This document shows positions 1 to 5,990 of a DNA stretch of 8,476 bases, piece by piece. The first letter of the stretch is position 1; the number at the start of each line of letters is the position of its first letter. The position numbers and the translations under genes were made by a program. A model generated the notes under the pieces. It ran no database searches, was not told the DNA's origin, and saw only the letters and a list, made by a program, of their open reading frames with translations. Source of the stretch: Lachnospiraceae bacterium (GTDB taxonomy: Bacteria; Bacillota; Clostridia; Lachnospirales; Lachnospiraceae); assembly GCA_017477005.1 (NCBI GenBank), contig JAFUXY010000463.1, forward strand, positions 1 through 8,476. Reading direction: 5' to 3'.

Positions 1-1
1 A

Positions 2-796
2 CTTCTAGCGGTGGTTGTCACATTCGACCGTCCGATAGGCCATGGGATTGGCGAGATCCCTCAAAAGGTATTGATGACCAGAGAGGAAAAGTACGCTTAT
101 TTGGAGCAGATGGGCGTGGACATACTGCTGGAATTGACCTTTCGTGAAGAAATCCAAAGGATGAGTCCCGAAGAATTCGTGCATTCACTGGTTGATTTTT
201 TCCATTTGCAGTATATGATCTGCGGGAATGATTTCCGGTTTGGCTATAAAGGTGCCGGAGATGTAGATTTGTTGGCGAAATGCGCGGCCAAGTATGGTTT
301 TCGTCTTGATATTGTGGATAAATTGCGGTGTGAAAGCCGTGAAATTTCAAGCACTTTTATTCGGGAAGAGATCGCGGCCGGCCATGTCGAAAACGCAAAT
401 ACTTTGTTGGGATATCCCTATTTTGTTGTGGGGGAAATTGTTCATGGAAATCATATTGGGAGCGATCGTATTGGCCGTCCGACGATCAATATTCATCCGC
501 CAGCGGACAAGCTGCTTCCTCCGAATGGTGTCTATGTCACAGAGGCTTATTTGATTGGACGGAAATTTCATGGGGTGACAAATGTAGGATTTCGGCCATC
601 GATTCACGAAAAAAACAAGGAAATTCGTATAGAAACGCATATTTTGGACTTTGATCGCAATGTGTATGATCAGAAGGCGAGGATCGTTTTTTTGAAGTTT
701 TTGCGGTCGGAGCAGGCTTTTTCGTCTATGGAAACGCTGAAGGCCCAGATAGAGGCGGATGTGCGGATGACCTATCAATATTTTAACGAAAAATAG
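2..796 (+). CDS. ribF: Bifunctional riboflavin kinase / FAD synthetase, 3' part (5' end outside window)
   Basis: RibF phosphorylates riboflavin to FMN and adenylates FMN to FAD in the cytoplasm. The frame is open to the window edge (codons from base 2), so the GTG at 11 need not be the start. The visible 264 residues compare with about 305-315 for the family, so the N-terminal nucleotide-binding HxGH region is missing from view. Seen in order: VVTFD near the start; the FAD-synthetase motif GNDFRFG (about bases 224-244); ISSTFIRE (about 344-367); then the flavokinase domain with the PTIN nucleotide/metal-binding motif (about 479-490), LLPPNGVYVT, GVTNVGFRPSI, and IETHILDFD, whose Glu matches the family's catalytic-base position. 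The C-terminal pattern LRSEQAF...L..QIE.D is typical. The flavokinase loop reads GSDRIGRPTIN rather than the common GRTIGFPTAN form, a modest variation. The gene ends at TAG 794-796. No clear terminator follows. Identification is secure. Confidence 0.95.
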   Translation, partial: LLAVVVTFDRPIGHGIGEIPQKVLMTREEKYAYLEQMGVDILLELTFREEIQRMSPEEFVHSLVDFFHLQYMICGNDFRFGYKGAGDVDLLAKCAAKYGFRLDIVDKLRCESREISSTFIREEIAAGHVENANTLLGYPYFVVGEIVHGNHIGSDRIGRPTINIHPPADKLLPPNGVYVTEAYLIGRKFHGVTNVGFRPSIHEKNKEIRIETHILDFDRNVYDQKARIVFLKFLRSEQAFSSMETLKAQIEADVRMTYQYFNEK

Positions 797-836
797 CAAA
801 AATATTCAAGATTATTTTCTGCCAAAAAATATTTTA

Positions 837-866
837 TTGACAACACAGTTTGATTATTGTTATACT
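837..866 (+). promoter_or_regulatory. Sigma-A-type promoter with extended -10, for the cell wall hydrolase gene
   Basis: A perfect -35 TTGACA (837-842) is followed by an 18-base spacer and a -10 TATACT (861-866), preceded by TG at 858-859, giving an extended -10 (TGTTATACT). Transcription should start near 873-874. It lies just past the end of ribF and about 170 bases before the hydrolase ATG. The surroundings are very AT-rich, as expected for a strong Firmicute promoter. Only the sequence match supports it; the start has not been mapped. Confidence 0.8.
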
Positions 867-872
867 GTTTTT

Positions 873-1033
873 GATTTTGGAATTTTTTTGGGAACGTGAA
901 TGAGTTCATGTTTCCACTATGGGGTTTGAGTGAAAATGCCTGTGTTTGGGAGAGCATAGGGTATGGACGCTCGTTTTGAGGCCGAAGGATTTATTTTTCG
1001 GCTGAAGCAGGAGAACAATAGAAGGAGATCAAT
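873..1033 (+). promoter_or_regulatory. Long structured 5' leader of the hydrolase gene, class unknown
   Basis: The predicted transcript has a leader of about 160 nt. Its first element is a strong hairpin: 891-900 pairs with 905-915 in ten base pairs (one G-U) with one bulged U and a TGAG tetraloop. CTATG (917-921) can pair with CATAG (955-959), enclosing 33 bases, or GAGC (952-955) can pair with GCTC (969-972); the two share base 955 and so compete. A second local hairpin pairs GCCGAA (981-986) with TTCGGC (997-1002). No U-tract follows, so it is not a terminator. The ribosome binding site AAGGAG (1022-1027) lies beyond it, apparently unpaired. I could not assign a known riboswitch class. A cis-regulatory RNA is an inference from length and pairing only. 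Confidence 0.4.
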
Positions 1034-3283
1034 ATGGGGAAGAAAATGGTCGGAGCCGTTGCGATGATTGGCTGTGGCGCCCTTACATTGGGCGTGGGAC
1101 AGTCAGATGTGACGTTCGCGAAAACAAATACGCCGGACGCCGGAGAGTCATCGCTCTCCATTATGGATTTTCGGGGTGCCTTATCTATGCCCAAGGAGCA
1201 GCGGCCATTTCAGGCTTCCGATTCAATCGGGACAATCGATGAGCAATCCCAAAAAGCAGCGCAATCTGAAAACGAAGTGGATGCGATTCTAAAGGGACTT
1301 CTCGGCTCGCAGGCCGTAGAAGCTTCTTCTGATGAGGAATCGAAGGGAAAAGAAAGCGCGTCTTCAAAGACAGAAGAAACAAAAAAAGAAAGCGTTTCGG
1401 ATGAAAAAGAAGGCGAAAAAGCAGCTGAAAAGACCGAAAAAGTCGATCCTTCAGAAGAGGTCGCTGAAACTACGAGCTCGGTTGAGACGGGCAAAGTCGA
1501 TGTATACGGCTACAAGACCATAGGTCTTGCGAACGTCCATACCTACTTGAATGTACGGGATGGAGCGTCTCTGTCTGCGTCGATTATTGGGAAGATGCTG
1601 CCCGACAGTGCTTGTGAGATCGAAGGCTATGAAGGCGAATGGGCCAAGATTCACTCCGGAGACGTCCATGGCTATGTGATGGGGACGTATCTTTTGACAG
1701 GCGAGCAGGCCAAAAACAGAGCGGATTATTTGATGAATCAATCTGTGACTGTGCAAGCGACCGCGCTTCGCCTACGGAAAGATGCCAACACAGGCAGCGA
1801 TGTACTTCGATTGGTCGAGTCTGGCACCAGATTGTCACTGACTGGCACGGAGGATGGCCAAAGCATTTCGTTCGCGGATCTGAAGGTGATCAAGTCAGCG
1901 GATGGCGGAGACAGTACGGCCGGGGCGCTGACAACCTCCGATGCAGATGGGTGGATTCATGTTTCCTTGAACGACCAGATACAGGGCTATGTCCGTACAG
2001 AGTATGTGAGCTTGGCAGATGGTCTGAGGACAGCGGAAAGTACAGTGGTTTCCCCTATGGACGCATCTCCGCCTATATCTGAAGAGACGCTTGCGGAAAG
2101 CCTGCCACCAGATGAAGGCGTGGCAGAGGATATCGCCGATCTTGCAGAAGCAGTGGATAGCGCTGAGGAAGAAACGGATCTTTCGGAAGCGGCGGATATA
2201 GTAGAAGAAAATACAGGCCTTGAGGAAGCGAAGAATGTTTCCGGGGAAGAGGTGAATCCAGAGGAAGAGCCAAAGGCCTCAAACAGCGGTGATTTACAAG
2301 AGAATAGTTCCGATGAAGCCGATCTCAGAGAGGTTGACTCATCTACCAACGAGTCTCAAAAGTCGAATGATTCTATAGAAGATTTGGGCGATCCTGTTGA
2401 AAATACGTCGGAGAATCGATCAGAGTCAGAGAAAAAACAGTCGGATTCAAAGAATACAGAGAAAAAGAAGTCGGATTCTGAAAAGAAGGACCAGAAAGCA
2501 GGCTCGGATATGAAGAAATCCGAAAAGCCTAAGACGGAGGTGAAAAAGTCCGGATCTGAAAAAGACTCAAAAAAGGGACAAAAAGCAGAGTCAGATTCCG
2601 AAAAGACTCAGAAAACCAAATCAGAGGATGAAAAGAAATCGGAAGAGTCCAAATCAGATGCGAAGAAATTTGAAAAAACAAAATCAGAGGACACAAAGAA
2701 ATCGGAAAAGTCCAAATCAGACGAGAAAAAGTCCGAGAAGGAGGATGGTCAGTCTTTGCATGGGGTTTCGGGTGGTAGTATTGAGGTAGAATCTGAGCCT
2801 GAGACGCCGGATGTTTCCAAAAAGGAAAAGACGAAAAAGAAAAAAGAGGATATTTCTGCCCAAAATACAAAGAATCCAGAGGAAATAGACCCTGGTTCTC
2901 AGTCGCATCGGGCGGAAAATCACTATGTATATACGGAGTCGGAGAAGATATTGCTGGCCGGTATCATTCAGGCGGAGGCCGAAAACCAACCCTATGAAGG
3001 GAAAATGGCTGTCGGAAGCGTGGTGATGAACCGAGTGGACAATGATCAGTTCCCGGATACGATTTCGGGCGTGATTTATGCCCCGAATCAGTTCACACCG
3101 GCGGGGACAGGTCAGCTCGCTTCCATATTGGCTCATGGGCCAACCAGTGAATGTATTGAAGTAGCTACGGAAATTTTGAACGAAGATGCTCGGAATGTGC
3201 CCAATTTGTACTTCAAATCGGCGTATTATGCGAAGGTGCATGGGATACAAGGGTTCCAGATAGGGGATCAGGTGTTCCACTGA
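1034..3283 (+). CDS. Secreted cell wall hydrolase with two SH3b-like domains and a C-terminal SleB/CwlJ-type (Hydrolase_2) domain
   Basis: Predicted exported peptidoglycan hydrolase of 749 residues. The start is fixed by AAGGAG six bases upstream and an in-frame stop at 1019. Residues 1-29 form a signal peptide (basic MGKKM, hydrophobic core, likely cut after TFA). Residues 30-97 are unassigned; 98-150 are a Lys/Glu/Ser linker. An SH3b-like domain spans about 165-222 (YLNVRDGAS, GEWAKI, GYVMGTYL). A second spans about 237-328 (LRLRKDANTGSDVL, GWIHV, GYVRTEYV) with an extra loop at about 272-306. Residues 340-455 are strongly acidic and 456-620 are Lys/Ser/Glu/Asp low complexity, including a tandem duplication. 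Residues 631-749 match SleB-type hydrolases (IIQAEAENQPYEGK, VVMNRV, FPDTISGVIYAPNQF, GFQIGDQVFH); E648 is the expected catalytic glutamate. SH3b domains probably bind the wall and the linker spans it. It has its own promoter and leader. It could act in growth, division or spore/cortex remodelling; the sequence does not decide. Confidence 0.88.
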   Translation: MGKKMVGAVAMIGCGALTLGVGQSDVTFAKTNTPDAGESSLSIMDFRGALSMPKEQRPFQASDSIGTIDEQSQKAAQSENEVDAILKGLLGSQAVEASSDEESKGKESASSKTEETKKESVSDEKEGEKAAEKTEKVDPSEEVAETTSSVETGKVDVYGYKTIGLANVHTYLNVRDGASLSASIIGKMLPDSACEIEGYEGEWAKIHSGDVHGYVMGTYLLTGEQAKNRADYLMNQSVTVQATALRLRKDANTGSDVLRLVESGTRLSLTGTEDGQSISFADLKVIKSADGGDSTAGALTTSDADGWIHVSLNDQIQGYVRTEYVSLADGLRTAESTVVSPMDASPPISEETLAESLPPDEGVAEDIADLAEAVDSAEEETDLSEAADIVEENTGLEEAKNVSGEEVNPEEEPKASNSGDLQENSSDEADLREVDSSTNESQKSNDSIEDLGDPVENTSENRSESEKKQSDSKNTEKKKSDSEKKDQKAGSDMKKSEKPKTEVKKSGSEKDSKKGQKAESDSEKTQKTKSEDEKKSEESKSDAKKFEKTKSEDTKKSEKSKSDEKKSEKEDGQSLHGVSGGSIEVESEPETPDVSKKEKTKKKKEDISAQNTKNPEEIDPGSQSHRAENHYVYTESEKILLAGIIQAEAENQPYEGKMAVGSVVMNRVDNDQFPDTISGVIYAPNQFTPAGTGQLASILAHGPTSECIEVATEILNEDARNVPNLYFKSAYYAKVHGIQGFQIGDQVFH
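2618..2743 (+). repeat. 63-bp tandem duplication (two copies, 21 residues each) in the hydrolase linker
   Basis: Copy 1 is 2618-2680 and copy 2 is 2681-2743; by my count 48 of 63 bases are identical, with 37 of the first 42. Each copy splits into two related halves beginning AAATCAGA, so the protein reads as four units: KSEDEKKSEES, KSDAKKFEKT, KSEDTKKSEKS, KSDEKKSEKE (residues 529-570). Looser relatives of the unit (KKSDSEKKD, KAESDSEKTQKT) lie upstream from about 2420. The period is a multiple of three, so gain or loss of copies would keep the reading frame and change only linker length. Confidence 0.8.
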
Positions 3284-3310
3284 TTTCCGTGAATTGATTA
3301 TTATGAGAGG

Positions 3311-3339
3311 TTTACATTCTAGACAGATTGTGCTATAGT
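3311..3339 (+). promoter_or_regulatory. Sigma-A-type promoter with extended -10, for rpsO and downstream genes
   Basis: TTTACA (3311-3316), a 17-base spacer, and TATAGT (3334-3339) preceded by TGC (3331-3333) make an extended -10 promoter with one mismatch to consensus in each hexamer. Transcription should start near 3346, giving a leader of about 209 nt before the rpsO ATG. It begins only 27 bases after the hydrolase stop codon, and no intrinsic terminator is seen between, so read-through from the hydrolase promoter may also reach rpsO. Confidence 0.75.
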
Positions 3340-3345
3340 CGTAGC

Positions 3346-3554
3346 GTTTCACCCGCGAGACACGTAGTTGTGTGTCGGGTAGGAAGGCGTGTTGTATATT
3401 TTGGAACAATGTTGTATAGGGTAGCTTTGCCCCGGGTTCAGTCTATGGAAGGCCAACCCAGGCTTAATCTTGGGGTATTTACGGAAACGGCTGGTGAAAA
3501 AGCGGTTTTCTGCGATGAAAATCAGCGGTTTCTGAATAAAAAAGGAGGCATATT
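3346..3554 (+). promoter_or_regulatory. Structured rpsO leader, candidate S15 autoregulatory RNA
   Basis: Directly after the predicted start, ACCC (3351-3354) pairs with GGGT (3377-3380). Above it is a left-side GCGA bulge (3355-3358), then a seven-pair stem 3359-3365 / 3370-3376 capped by AGTT and ending in two adjacent G-U pairs. Further on, GGGTT (3434-3438) pairs with AACCC (3455-3459), extended by GCC/GGC below. The alternative CCCAGG (3457-3462) pairs with CTTGGG (3469-3474) around a CTTAAT loop; the two forms share 3457-3462 and exclude each other. Direct repeats GTTGTATA (3391, 3411) and GCGGTTTTCTG / GCGGTTTCTG (3502, 3525) are present. rpsO mRNAs are known to be bound and repressed by S15 in several bacteria, using unrelated RNA folds. 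That this leader does so is inference. The ribosome binding site AAGGAGG (3542-3548) sits in an A-rich, apparently open stretch. Confidence 0.45.
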
Positions 3555-3821
3555 ATGATCAAGAAAGAGAAAAAGCAGCAAATTATCAATGAGTATGCGC
3601 GTACTCCCGGAGATACTGGGTCTCCGGAGGTTCAGGTGGCGGTGCTGACGGCCCGCATCAAGGAACTGACGGAGCATCTGAAGCAGAATCCCAAGGATCA
3701 CCATTCAAGGCGCGGACTTCTGAAGATGGTCGGAAAGCGCAGAAATCTGTTGGGATATTTGAGGAATGTGGACGTAGAGCGGTATCGTTCTCTGATCGAG
3801 CGTCTGGGATTGCGTAAATAA
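3555..3821 (+). CDS. rpsO: 30S ribosomal protein S15
   Basis: S15 is a primary 16S rRNA-binding protein that shapes the central-domain three-way junction of the 30S subunit. The 88-residue product is the usual length. It shows the family signatures [15 protein letters not shown] (residues 21-35), [16 protein letters not shown] (41-56), [11 protein letters not shown] (59-69) and the C-terminal [15 protein letters not shown] 3555 follows a near-perfect AAGGAGG with six bases between. It precedes pnp by 83 bases, the classical rpsO-pnp arrangement, and has its own promoter and long leader upstream. The stop is TAA 3819-3821. Nothing is unusual in the protein. Identification is secure. Confidence 0.98.
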   Translation: MIKKEKKQQIINEYARTPGDTGSPEVQVAVLTARIKELTEHLKQNPKDHHSRRGLLKMVGKRRNLLGYLRNVDVERYRSLIERLGLRK

Positions 3822-3833
3822 ATACAACTATTC

Positions 3834-3886
3834 TATAAAGCCGGGCCTTTGGACTGTTTTTGAGAATCTAAGCGCCTGGCTTTGTA
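3834..3886 (+). promoter_or_regulatory. Intercistronic hairpin between rpsO and pnp
   Basis: AAAGCCGGGC (3837-3846) pairs with GCCTGGCTTT (3874-3883) in ten base pairs with one G-U. The stem extends to about 13 pairs through 3834-3836 / 3884-3886. The loop is 27 bases. The 3' side runs into TATGAGGAGAG, not a U-tract, so this is unlikely to be an ordinary intrinsic terminator. The pnp ribosome binding site AGGAG (3891-3895) starts five bases after the stem. In E. coli a hairpin in the same place is cut by RNase III and lets PNPase repress its own mRNA. A similar processing or stabilising role here is inference. Confidence 0.6.
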
Positions 3887-3904
3887 TATGAGGAGAGAAG
3901 AATC

Positions 3905-5986
3905 ATGAAAACGTATCAAATGGAACTCGCAGGAAGGATCCTGCGGATAGACGTAGGAAGAGTGGCGGCTCAGGCAAATGGCACTGTATTTATCCAATAT
4001 GGGGATACGACGGTGCTTTCTACCGCTACGGCCTCGGACAAGCCCAGGGATGGTATCGATTTCTTCCCTTTGTCGGTGGATTTTGAAGAGAAGATGTATG
4101 CAGTCGGGAAGATTCCTGGCGGCTTCAACAAGAGAGAGAGCCGTCCATCTGAAAACGCAATCCTGACATCCCGTGTGATTGATCGTCCGATGCGGCCTTT
4201 GTTTCCAAAGGACTTTCGCAATGATGTAGCGCTGAATAATTTGGTGCTGAGCGTGGACAATACCTGTCGGCCCGAGTTGGTCGCTATGATCGGTACGGCA
4301 ATGGCGACGAGTATTTCCGATATTCCGTTTGACGGTCCCTGTGCTATGACCCAGATCGGGATGATCGACGGTGAATTCATTGTGAACCCCGGTCAAGAGG
4401 ATTGGGATCGGGGCGATTTGAGGTTGACAGTCGCTTCAACAAGCGAAAAAGTGATTATGATCGAGGCTGGCGCCAATGAGATCAAGGAAGAGAAGATGAT
4501 CGAAGCCATCTATATGGCGCATGAGGTCAATCAAACGATCATTGCTCTGATCCGACAGATGATGGCTGAGGTAGGAAAAGAGAAATTTACCTATACTAGC
4601 TGCGCGGTTCCGGAGGAAATGTTCGAAGCAATTCGGAACATTGTGCCGCCCGAAGAGATGGAAAAGGCAGTTTTTACCGATGAAAAACAGACAAGGGACG
4701 CGAATATTCGTGAAATTACAGATCGCCTGGCCGAGAGCTTTGCAGACAACGAAGAATGGCTCGGGGTTTTAGACGAAGCGATCTACCAATATCAGAAAAA
4801 GACGGTTCGAAAGATGATCCTGAAGGATCACAAACGTCCGGACGGGAGAGCGATTGACCAGATCCGTCCGCTGGCGGCCGAGGTGGATCTGATTCCCCGC
4901 GCGCATGGTTCTGCCATGTTTACCAGAGGGCAGACACAGATCTGCGACATTGTGACCCTGGCGCCGCTTTCGGAGGCGAAGCGGATCGACGGGCTGGATG
5001 AATTTGTGACCGAGAAACGCTATATGCATCATTACAATTTTCCGTCTTATTCGGTGGGAGAGACCAGGCCTTCGAGGGGACCCGGACGGAGAGAGATCGG
5101 GCACGGCGCTTTGGCGGAGCGGGCGCTGCTTCCGGTGATGCCGAGTGTCGAGGAATTTCCATACTCCATCCGTGCCGTTTCAGAAACCTTTGAATCGAAC
5201 GGGTCTACCTCAATGGCATCGACCTGCGCTTCCTGTATGGCGTTGATGGCGGCCGGTGTCCCGATCAAGAAGATGGTGGCCGGTATTTCCTGCGGTCTGG
5301 TGACCGGGGAAACCGACGATGATTATCTGGTGCTGACCGATATCCAGGGTCTTGAGGACTTTTTCGGCGACATGGACTTCAAGGTGACGGGTACGAAAGA
5401 CGGGATTACCGCGATTCAGATGGATATCAAAATCCACGGATTGACAAGGCCGATCGTCGAAGAGGCGATCCGCCGCACGAGAGAAGCGCGGTTCTTCATT
5501 ATGGACGAGTGCATGTCCAAGGCGATTGACGCGCCCCGGCCTCAGGTCAATGAATATGCGCCCAAGATCATCTGCATCCAGATCGATCCGCAGAAGATTG
5601 GCGATGTGGTGGGACAGCGCGGCAAGACGATCAATGAGATCATCGACCGCACCGGCACGAAGATCGACATCGACGAAGAGGGCAATGTTTCTGTCTGTGG
5701 AACGGACAGAGCGGCAATGAAAGAAGCCGTGCATATGATCGAGATCATTACAACAGACTTCGAAAAGGGACAGATTTTCACCGGAAAGGTTGTGAGCATC
5801 AAAGAGTTTGGCGCATTCATCGAGTTCGCGCCCGGCAAGGAAGGAATGGTTCACATTTCAAAGATAGCGAAAAACCGTATCAATCGGGTAGAAGATGTGC
5901 TGACTTTGGGCGACACGGTCAAAGTGATCTGCCTTGGCAAAGACAAGATGGGCAGAATCAGCTTCAGCATCAAAGATCTACGATAA
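3905..5986 (+). CDS. pnp: Polyribonucleotide nucleotidyltransferase (PNPase)
   Basis: PNPase degrades RNA 3' to 5' by phosphorolysis, releasing nucleoside diphosphates, as a trimeric ring in the cytoplasm. The 693 residues show the complete architecture. First RNase PH domain about 1-140 (GGFNKRESRPSENAILTSR at 72-90, then VIDRPMRPLFP). Helical domain about 145-240. Second, catalytic RNase PH domain about 310-540, with FTRGQTQ at 339-345, the phosphate-binding SNGSTSMAS at 431-439, and EDFFGDMDFK at 484-493; D485, D491 and K493 match the E. coli catalytic positions D486, D492 and K494. KH domain about 553-612, GxxG loop GQRG (570-573). S1 domain about 621-690. The start has AGGAG nine bases upstream. 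It follows rpsO and the intercistronic hairpin, and the next gene begins four bases after its TAA. The GQRG loop keeps both glycines but has Arg where many homologues have Gly. Complete and presumably active. Confidence 0.98.
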   Translation: MKTYQMELAGRILRIDVGRVAAQANGTVFIQYGDTTVLSTATASDKPRDGIDFFPLSVDFEEKMYAVGKIPGGFNKRESRPSENAILTSRVIDRPMRPLFPKDFRNDVALNNLVLSVDNTCRPELVAMIGTAMATSISDIPFDGPCAMTQIGMIDGEFIVNPGQEDWDRGDLRLTVASTSEKVIMIEAGANEIKEEKMIEAIYMAHEVNQTIIALIRQMMAEVGKEKFTYTSCAVPEEMFEAIRNIVPPEEMEKAVFTDEKQTRDANIREITDRLAESFADNEEWLGVLDEAIYQYQKKTVRKMILKDHKRPDGRAIDQIRPLAAEVDLIPRAHGSAMFTRGQTQICDIVTLAPLSEAKRIDGLDEFVTEKRYMHHYNFPSYSVGETRPSRGPGRREIGHGALAERALLPVMPSVEEFPYSIRAVSETFESNGSTSMASTCASCMALMAAGVPIKKMVAGISCGLVTGETDDDYLVLTDIQGLEDFFGDMDFKVTGTKDGITAIQMDIKIHGLTRPIVEEAIRRTREARFFIMDECMSKAIDAPRPQVNEYAPKIICIQIDPQKIGDVVGQRGKTINEIIDRTGTKIDIDEEGNVSVCGTDRAAMKEAVHMIEIITTDFEKGQIFTGKVVSIKEFGAFIEFAPGKEGMVHISKIAKNRINRVEDVLTLGDTVKVICLGKDKMGRISFSIKDLR

Positions 5987-5990
5987 TACT

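Noticed and set aside
797..836. Terminator after ribF
   Set aside because: AAAATATT (799-806) and AATATTTT (828-835) can pair, but the stem is all A-T with a 21-base loop and runs into the -35 box; too weak to call.
873..1033. Glycine or ydaO (c-di-AMP) riboswitch in the hydrolase leader
   Set aside because: GGGAGAG and GCCGAAGGA fragments recall the glycine class, but the remaining conserved blocks are missing. The ydaO core (GACAGCTAACC and partners) is absent too.
900..1067. Small upstream frames in the hydrolase leader (ATG at 900, 936 and 963)
   Set aside because: They would encode 9, 7 and 34 residues with no convincing ribosome binding site at a proper distance; the last overlaps the hydrolase start out of frame. 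A leader peptide is not supported.
1034..1075. Lipoprotein signal at Cys14 of the hydrolase
   Set aside because: The residues before the Cys (M-I-G) depart from the usual lipobox, and hydrophobic sequence continues past the Cys to a better type I cleavage site after TFA.
2717..3409. Long antisense frame of 230 codons opposite the hydrolase, and others such as 5210-5854 opposite pnp
   Set aside because: They lie opposite well-supported genes, have no ribosome binding sites or recognisable domains, and reflect the codon bias of the sense genes.
3328..3558. Open frame of 76 codons across the rpsO leader
   Set aside because: Its TTG start lies inside the promoter, upstream of the predicted transcript start; there is no ribosome binding site, the composition is not protein-like, and it only runs into the rpsO start.
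5934..5990. Earlier start for the flavoprotein gene inside pnp
   Set aside because: It would add 19 residues of polar sequence before the Rossmann strand; the family begins at or just before the first beta strand.
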